From positions 1 to 64,000 of the forward strand of contig NZ_BMXG01000010.1 of assembly GCF_014651635.1 (NCBI RefSeq): 64,000 nucleotides of DNA. The letters run 5' to 3'. Source of the stretch: Cerasicoccus arenae (GTDB taxonomy: Bacteria > Verrucomicrobiota > Verrucomicrobiia > Opitutales > Cerasicoccaceae). Shown one piece after another: positions 58,954 through 64,000 of the stretch (position 1 is its first letter; each line of letters opens with the position of its first letter). The notes beneath the pieces were generated by a model. It had not been told where the DNA came from. It searched no databases and saw only the letters and a list, made by a program, of their open reading frames with translations. The position numbers and the translations under genes were made by a program.

Positions 58954-60573
58954 ATGTTGGTAACGATTCTGTTGGTTTCAATGTTAGTGCTTGCGGTGGG
59001 CTATCGCTTCTTCGGGCGCTTTCTATGTCGCCGCTGTGAAGTGGATGATACCCGGAAGACGCCAGCGGTTGTTCAAAACGATGGGGTTGATTTTGTGCCC
59101 ACCCGTGCGTCCTTGGTCTTCGGACATCATTTTTCTTCCATTGCTGGGGCTGGTCCGATCGTTGGGCCTATCTTGGCGGCTCAGTATTTTGGTTGGGGTC
59201 CGACTTGGATATGGATTCTTGTGGGTGCGTTGTTTATTGGAGGTGTGCATGATTTCGGTAGTATGCTCATGTCTCTGCGAAACCGTGGGCGCACAATATC
59301 GGAAATTACCCGGCTATTGGTTGGTTTACGCACCGCAAAGTTTTTTCGCACATTTCTGCTGTTGGCGCTGGTCTATGTCATCATCGTTTTCCTCGATTTG
59401 ACCGCAACGACATTTGCTGGCACCCCTGAAGTTGCAACATCGTCTGGATGGTTTATTTTCTGTGCCGTTGCCTTCGGCCTTGTGTTGCGGCTGAAGGGCT
59501 TGCCTTGGGGCGTCACACTCGCGTTATTCATCCCGCTAACTTTTGCTGGCTTGGCGCTGGGGCATTATTTTCCAGCTGAAGGTATCTCTAAGAATGTTTG
59601 GCTTACTCTCATACTAGGCTATTGCTTTGTGGCTGCAGTGATGCCGGTGAATTTGCTGTTACAGCCGCGAGATTTCCTCAGCTCACTTTTTCTCTACGCG
59701 ATGATGATCTTGGGAATAGTTGGCCTGTTTTTCTGCGGTCATCCCATCCAGGCACCGGTGTTCCATGGATTTACGACGGATTTAGCGAATCCGGGTTATT
59801 TGTTTCCAGTGCTGTTCGTGACGGTGGCTTGTGGGGCTTGCAGTGGGTTTCATAGCTTGGTGGCGAGTGGCACGAGCTCCAAACAAATTGAACGCGAGCG
59901 TGATGTGCGTCCAGTTGCCTATGGCGCGATGCTAGTGGAGGCTCTCTTGGCGGTGTTTGCACTGGCGTCAATTGCGGTGCTTAGTGGTGCCGATATCGAG
60001 GGTAAGAGTCCGGTTGCAATATTCTCTACGGGAGCTGCGGTATTTATGAACACTTTGGGCATTCCTCAAGAACTTGGGCGCGAATTTACCGCCCTTACGG
60101 TGAGTACCTTTTTGCTGACTACGCTGGATACTTGTACACGGCTATCTCGCTTTCTGCTACAAGAAATGCTCAATTGGGAGGGGAAGAGCGCCCGCTATTT
60201 GGGCACTTTGGCAGTGGTGTTGATTCCTGGTGTTTTCGCCTACCAGACTTTCGACGGAAAACCAGCTTGGGCAGTTTTATGGCCGTTGTTTGGTGCCACG
60301 AATCAAATGATGGCGGGTCTCGCTTTGATTACATTCGTGGTCTATCTGAAGGACCGGAAAATCGCCTACAAATTCGCATTGATACCCGCATTGCTCATGA
60401 TGCTTACGCCGTTGACCGCGCTTGGCTTTATGGCATTTGACCATGAGATTGGGACGTTTCTTCAAGTGATTTGCGTTAGCATGTTTTTGCTGGGGCTAAT
60501 TGTTGCAGGGATGTCTTTGAACTTTGTTTTCAGGTCTCAGGCTCAGTCTTCGGTTTCGCCTCAGGCAGGTTAG
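58954..60573 (+). CDS. cstA: CstA-family pyruvate/peptide transporter
   Basis: 539 residues, at least 14 membrane helices. Conserved opening GYRFFGRFLCRRCEVDDTRKTPAVVQNDGVDFVPT and FGHHFSSIAGAGPIVGPILAAQYFGWGPTWIWILVGALFIGGVHDFGSM are exact hallmarks of carbon starvation protein A. Later SGFHSLVASGTSSKQIERERDVRPVAYGAMLVEALLA agrees. It is shorter than E. coli CstA (701) and close in size to the CstA-like family in other phyla. Known members import pyruvate or peptides during starvation. Confidence 0.93.
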   Translation: MLVTILLVSMLVLAVGYRFFGRFLCRRCEVDDTRKTPAVVQNDGVDFVPTRASLVFGHHFSSIAGAGPIVGPILAAQYFGWGPTWIWILVGALFIGGVHDFGSMLMSLRNRGRTISEITRLLVGLRTAKFFRTFLLLALVYVIIVFLDLTATTFAGTPEVATSSGWFIFCAVAFGLVLRLKGLPWGVTLALFIPLTFAGLALGHYFPAEGISKNVWLTLILGYCFVAAVMPVNLLLQPRDFLSSLFLYAMMILGIVGLFFCGHPIQAPVFHGFTTDLANPGYLFPVLFVTVACGACSGFHSLVASGTSSKQIERERDVRPVAYGAMLVEALLAVFALASIAVLSGADIEGKSPVAIFSTGAAVFMNTLGIPQELGREFTALTVSTFLLTTLDTCTRLSRFLLQEMLNWEGKSARYLGTLAVVLIPGVFAYQTFDGKPAWAVLWPLFGATNQMMAGLALITFVVYLKDRKIAYKFALIPALLMMLTPLTALGFMAFDHEIGTFLQVICVSMFLLGLIVAGMSLNFVFRSQAQSSVSPQAG

Positions 60574-60774
60574 TCATCCAATCGTCAGTATTTTTGTCCG
60601 AAAGGACTAGTGGCTTTTCTCAACTCGCGAGGCTTATCGATCGGGCATCGTCACCTCTGAGTAAAAGCCGTCGAGGCTGCGTGCAGAATCGCGTGGAGCG
60701 AAGTAATAGACCCAGCTAGGTTTGTTAAAATTGGTCTAGCCGCCGGAACTGATGATGGCCAGAATGATCTAGAT

Positions 60775-61815
60775 ATGACGATTACTTCAAGACCTTATGG
60801 TGCCCTGCCAAGTGGCGAACCAGTAAAACTATTCACGCTCACCAATGAACGAGGCATGACCGTGAGCATTACGGACTTTGGGGGCATTGTTGTGTCCATT
60901 GAGGTTCCTGACCGTAATGGTATCTTGGCCGATGTAGTACTTGGTAAGCCCGATTTTGCCGGCTATTTTGCAGGACACCCTCACATGGGAGCGATCGCGG
61001 GGCGAGTCGCGGGGCGGCTTACTGGTGGACGTTTCACACTTGATGGAGTGGACTACCAACTCGCTTTGAACAATGGGGCGAATCATCTCCATGGTGGACT
61101 TAAGGGATTTGACAAAGAGCTTTGGCTGTCGTCTGTCATTACCGAGGATGGTCAGGAAAAGCTTCGTTTGCGGCATCGTGATCTAGATGGGGCCAATGGC
61201 TACCCAGGGAATGTTGATTGCCAGGTGGATTATGCCGTTACCTCCGATAACGAGCTGCGGATCGATTATCAATTTGTGACGGACAAGGCTACTCCGCTGG
61301 TTGTCACAAATCACAGCTATTTTAATCTAAAAGGGCAGGGAGAAGGCCAAATCTTAGACCACGAAGTTCAGATATTTGCGCATGAATGTGCGCTGGCTGA
61401 TGACGAGATGACGCTACTAAGCAAAAAAGTTCTCGTGGACGGCACCGCTAGTGATTTTCGGGAACCTGCGGTGATTGGCGATCGTGTGGATCGGCTGCAT
61501 CAAGGGCATGGTGACGGGTATTTCCTGCCGGATGGTCGCACGATTGAGCCACGCTTGGTAGCGCGCGTGCGCGAGGCCCATACGGGACGAGTGCTGGAGA
61601 CTTTAACGACGGAGCCCTATATCCAGTTCTACACTGGTTCTCAGATGGAAGAAGGCGAGCCTGGCAAGACGGGTTCCTACGGAAAACACAGTGCCTTTTG
61701 TCTTGAGGCACAGGAGTACCCTGATGCGGTCAATGCGCCGGATTTAGGTGTTGGTGTTCTTCGTCCGGGAGAAGATTTTCGCTCGACGACAATCTACCGC
61801 TTTAGCGCGGAATAG
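60775..61815 (+). CDS. galM: aldose 1-epimerase (mutarotase)
   Basis: 346 residues; interconverts alpha and beta forms of aldoses such as galactose. Hallmarks: FGGIVVSIEVPDRNG, NHLHGGLKGFDKELW (His near 103), TNHSYFNLKG (catalytic His near 182) and GKHSAFCLEAQEYPDAVN (catalytic Glu near 313). Full-length, no signal peptide. It converges with thiE after one base. Confidence 0.93.
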   Translation: MTITSRPYGALPSGEPVKLFTLTNERGMTVSITDFGGIVVSIEVPDRNGILADVVLGKPDFAGYFAGHPHMGAIAGRVAGRLTGGRFTLDGVDYQLALNNGANHLHGGLKGFDKELWLSSVITEDGQEKLRLRHRDLDGANGYPGNVDCQVDYAVTSDNELRIDYQFVTDKATPLVVTNHSYFNLKGQGEGQILDHEVQIFAHECALADDEMTLLSKKVLVDGTASDFREPAVIGDRVDRLHQGHGDGYFLPDGRTIEPRLVARVREAHTGRVLETLTTEPYIQFYTGSQMEEGEPGKTGSYGKHSAFCLEAQEYPDAVNAPDLGVGVLRPGEDFRSTTIYRFSAE

Positions 61816-61816
61816 T

Positions 61817-62458
61817 TTAAGCAAACGCAAAACGTAGCTCACGAGTGGCAGCAGCTGTGTCCTTGGCCAGAAGTAGGTCTGAAACAGCGACTAGTGCCTT
61901 GGCACCCTCAGCAATCACTTCGTGTGCATTTGTTCGTTTGACTCCACCAATGCAGAACCAGGGCAAGGGGGGGGGGGGGAGGCTGGCGACATAGCGCACG
62001 AGCTCAAGGCCAACTGGAGTGTAGTCGGGCTTGGTTGGAGTGGCGAAGACCGGGCCGACGGCAAAGTAAGTCAGCAAGCGGGCTTGCGCGATGGCAGCAT
62101 CCACTTGGTGGGGGGAGTGTGTTGAGAGGCCGATTACGCGATCTGGGCCAAGTGCAGCCCGGACTTCGGTAATGGGTGTGTCATCTTGTCCCACATGGGT
62201 GCCAACTAATTCATATTCAGCAGCGAGTTCCCAATCGTCGTTGAGCACGAGAGGTACAGGTGACAGGGCGAAGAGTGGGAGGACGGCTTCCAGCAAGCGT
62301 CGTCGTTCGTCGCGGGTTGTCCCTTTTGCGCGAAGTTGGACAATGTCTGCGTCACCGTCAAGGAGGGCTTGGCATTTGGCCACCCAGTTTTCACGATTGG
62401 TGTAGCCAGTATCTAGTATGCCATAGACGCGTGGTGGCGTCGGCCAAAGAGTATTCAT
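61817..62458 (-). CDS. thiE: thiamine phosphate synthase
   Basis: 213 residues; joins the thiazole and pyrimidine phosphates to thiamine monophosphate in the cytosol. The fold is visible as DADIVQLRAKGTTRDERRRLLEAV (substrate site QLRAKG), LVLNDDWELAAEYELVGTHVGQDDTPITEVRAALG (NDD and H-V-G-Q-D), VIGLSTHSPHQVDAAIAQARLLTYFAVGPVFATPTKPDYTPVGLELV and IGGVKRTNAHEVIAEGAKALVAVSDLL. A G13 run (61967-61979) encodes PPPP before LPWFCIGGV. Ends 9 bases before the next gene start on the same strand. Confidence 0.93.
   Translation of the reverse strand: MNTLWPTPPRVYGILDTGYTNRENWVAKCQALLDGDADIVQLRAKGTTRDERRRLLEAVLPLFALSPVPLVLNDDWELAAEYELVGTHVGQDDTPITEVRAALGPDRVIGLSTHSPHQVDAAIAQARLLTYFAVGPVFATPTKPDYTPVGLELVRYVASLPPPPLPWFCIGGVKRTNAHEVIAEGAKALVAVSDLLLAKDTAAATRELRFAFA
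61967..61979. repeat. 13-base homopolymer of G inside thiE
   Basis: A run of 13 G on the plus strand, coding CCC-type codons for Leu-Pro4-Leu on the thiE strand. Such a tract slips easily; the frame is intact in this sequence. Confidence 0.7.
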
Positions 62459-62466
62459 TGCCGCGA

Positions 62467-63267
62467 CTAGATTTTATCGTCGCGCTTTTTTTCCGAATCT
62501 TCGTCGTTTTCGGACAAAAGTGCGGAAAATTCGTCATCGGCCAGCAAGTCTTCCTGCTTAGACTCTTCAATAATTTCGGGCTCGCTTTTTTTACCGCCAA
62601 AACCGCCAAACAGTCCGGTTTTTTTGTTCTTCTGCTCTTCAATTTCTGGTTCTGGCTTGGATTCTTCCTTGATCGGCTTGAGCCCCTCTGGCTCTTTGGG
62701 AGTGGACCAACCAAAGGCCGATTTTTTCTCGGGTTCTGGCTCTTTCAGAGGCTCAACGGGAACGATTTGCTCTGGCGTAGGCTTTTCGGAAACAGGCTCG
62801 GGTAGTGGCGTGACCTCCGGCATGTGGTTGCTCTTTTTGAAGCCAGTGGCGGTGAAGCTCACATCACCAATGAGGATGCCGTGAGTGTCCTGGAAAATCT
62901 GGGTAACGCGGCGGCGCATCTGGTCCCGCACTTCGCCAAGACGCTGCCCTTGGTAGAGCTTGGCACGGATCTGAACATTGATGCGGCCATGCTTTTTCTT
63001 GAAATCAATCCGGGGTTTGCTGGCGGTTTCTACACCGTCACAGGCAATGCGGACGAGGTCGCGAAGGGCGGCGTTGGTTGTTTCGGCTACACCGCTTTCA
63101 TCGCGAAAGACACGGAAGTTACGTCGGGAGCGCTTGATGCGCCACATGATGATGAGCACCAAGATGATGCCAGCAGCGCCAAGCCACCAATAATACCATT
63201 GAGGATTGGCAAACGAAAACGTTGCTTCGTATATGCTGCGTAGCCACTCCTTGAGTTTTTCTTCCAT
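62467..63267 (-). CDS. AmaP-like membrane anchor of the Asp23 protein
   Basis: 266 residues. One membrane helix (WYYWWLGAAGIILVLIIMWRIKRSRR, about 23-48), then an alpha/beta domain (FRDESGVAETTNAALRDLVRIACDGVETASKPRIDFKKKHGRINVQIRAKLYQGQRLGEVRDQMRRRVTQIFQDTHGI). A Glu/Pro/Lys-rich C-terminal third (EPVSEKPTPEQIVPVEPLKEPEPEKK) is probably disordered. This matches the alkaline shock response anchor AmaP, next to an Asp23 gene 18 bases upstream. Confidence 0.85.
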   Translation of the reverse strand: MEEKLKEWLRSIYEATFSFANPQWYYWWLGAAGIILVLIIMWRIKRSRRNFRVFRDESGVAETTNAALRDLVRIACDGVETASKPRIDFKKKHGRINVQIRAKLYQGQRLGEVRDQMRRRVTQIFQDTHGILIGDVSFTATGFKKSNHMPEVTPLPEPVSEKPTPEQIVPVEPLKEPEPEKKSAFGWSTPKEPEGLKPIKEESKPEPEIEEQKNKKTGLFGGFGGKKSEPEIIEESKQEDLLADDEFSALLSENDEDSEKKRDDKI

Positions 63268-63285
63268 AAATTAAAACGGTCCTGA

Positions 63286-63744
63286 CTAGTCGGTGTGTGG
63301 TGGATTCCAAGTATCCTTGGGCTCTTCGGTTTTGGTTACCTCCCGCACGCCGTCAATAAATACGTCTACCTTGCTGACGTTCTTGCCAGTCATGGTTTGG
63401 ACTTGGTCACGGACATGCTGTTGGATGATCTTGGCAGTCTCAGCCAATTTCACGCCAAATAGCAGCTCCACGTGAATCTTGATCATGTATTCGCTGGCCT
63501 CGTTCTCAATGACTTCGACACCCTTTTCGCTTTTGCGACCACCAAAGGTTTCCCAGATGCCGTCGGCACCGTCCTTGACGGAATACACGCCTTCAACCTC
63601 CATCGTGGACATTTTCACGATGTTGGCGACGACCTGAAAGGTGATCTTAATCTCGTCCTCCGAATCACTTTCTTCGGTTGGGACTGGAATCGTATGTGGG
63701 TCCGGCTCGTCAATTGGAGCGTCAACTTTCTTTTTAGCTGGCAT
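63286..63744 (-). CDS. Asp23/Gls24 family envelope-stress protein
   Basis: 152 residues. The core EIKITFQVVANIVKMSTMEVEGVYSVKDG...GVEVIENEASEYMIKIHVELLFGVKLAETAKIIQQHVRDQVQTMTGKNVSKVDVFIDGVRE is the standard Asp23 fold (VVxxIAxxAAxEVxGVxxM...VxVxxxxGVxVxVxxxxVQxxVKxxVexMTGlxVxxVNVxVxgV). Charged N-terminus. Works with the AmaP-like partner in envelope-stress response, by analogy with Firmicutes. Confidence 0.9.
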   Translation of the reverse strand: MPAKKKVDAPIDEPDPHTIPVPTEESDSEDEIKITFQVVANIVKMSTMEVEGVYSVKDGADGIWETFGGRKSEKGVEVIENEASEYMIKIHVELLFGVKLAETAKIIQQHVRDQVQTMTGKNVSKVDVFIDGVREVTKTEEPKDTWNPPHTD

Positions 63745-63848
63745 GATAATTGTGATTTATATCCAAATGTTTACGGCATATACCGCTTTAAATCAATCTC
63801 TCTCTTAACGAAAAAACCTGCGCACTGAAACACAATTTTTGATGAGTG

Positions 63849-64000
63849 CTACATTGAGTCGTCAATGGTGAAGACATCTCGTGGTGTTCGGCTGAGGAAT
63901 TCTTCGATATATTTCGTTGTGTAGTTTCCGCCACGGAACACGGGGTCCTTCATCACGGCAGCGCAGAATGGGATGGTGGTCTTGATGCCACGGATCATGT
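63849..64000 (-). CDS. accC: acetyl-CoA carboxylase biotin carboxylase subunit, 3' end
   Basis: Only the last 50 codons are visible on the reverse strand: IRGIKTTIPFCAAVMKDP, FRGGNYTTKYIEEFL and the final FTIDDSM. The order ITTIPxH/CxAvMxDpxFxxGxYxTxYIExfL is the accC C-terminus. The gene continues beyond base 64000. It makes carboxybiotin for fatty acid synthesis. The Asp23-like gene downstream starts about 105 bases later. Confidence 0.93.
   Translation of the reverse strand, partial: MIRGIKTTIPFCAAVMKDPVFRGGNYTTKYIEEFLSRTPRDVFTIDDSM

Overview
The window is a stretch of bacterial chromosome carrying one complete integrated tailed phage. The flanking genes point to Verrucomicrobiota, probably class Opitutae: a TonB system with duplicated ExbB and ExbD plus a DUF3450-like coiled-coil protein, a PEP-CTERM anchored exoprotein, an Asp23/AmaP pair next to accC, and a short CstA. 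This placement is inference from gene content and protein style; no rRNA or marker gene is present.

Left flank (1-4555): the truncated end of an AddA/RecB/UvrD-like helicase, pssA, a RelE-like protein overlapping pssA, and a secreted EF-hand protein whose rho-independent terminator is the phage insertion site.

Prophage (about 4556-44855, 40.3 kb): bounded by a perfect 29-bp direct repeat (attL 4556-4584, attR 44827-44855). From left to right it holds a tyrosine integrase; an AT-rich cargo pair (small protein plus KAP P-loop NTPase); a lipoprotein; two divergent ribbon-helix-helix (RHH) regulators with a repeated candidate operator; a run of small early genes with an unusual initiator-like tRNA; a reverse-strand pentapeptide-repeat cargo module; a replication module (PrimPol/SF3 helicase, half-HKD protein, PriCT-like protein) interrupted by an AT-rich membrane coiled-coil gene; then a long late operon. 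The late operon runs through small and large terminase (GpA type), gpW-like connector, lambda-type portal, a protease-scaffold-capsid fusion, a terminator, head-tail completion proteins, tail tube, repeat-rich and SGNH-esterase tail proteins, holin and lipoprotein lysis candidates, a papain-like cysteine protease, a tail chaperone with a probable -1 frameshift, tape measure, tail tip and hub. AT-rich cargo genes lie just before attR. The order suggests a lambda-like siphovirus with a long non-contractile tail.

Right flank (44856-64000): a nine-gene TonB energy-transduction operon (DUF3450-like, ExbB, ExbB, ExbD, ExbD, TonB, TPR, two secreted proteins) running into a TonB-dependent receptor and a large secreted partner, then a PEP-CTERM protein, an exported unknown, CstA, GalM, and convergent to these thiE, AmaP-like, Asp23-like and the 3' end of accC.

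Most unusual items: the initiator-like tRNA with odd acceptor, discriminator and position-37 bases; the double RHH switch; the KAP pair; the phage-encoded papain-like protease; the signal-peptide-bearing esterase in the tail region; the 15-residue repeat protein; and several AT-rich cargo loci that could encode anti-phage or exclusion functions. Function for these cargo genes is inference only.
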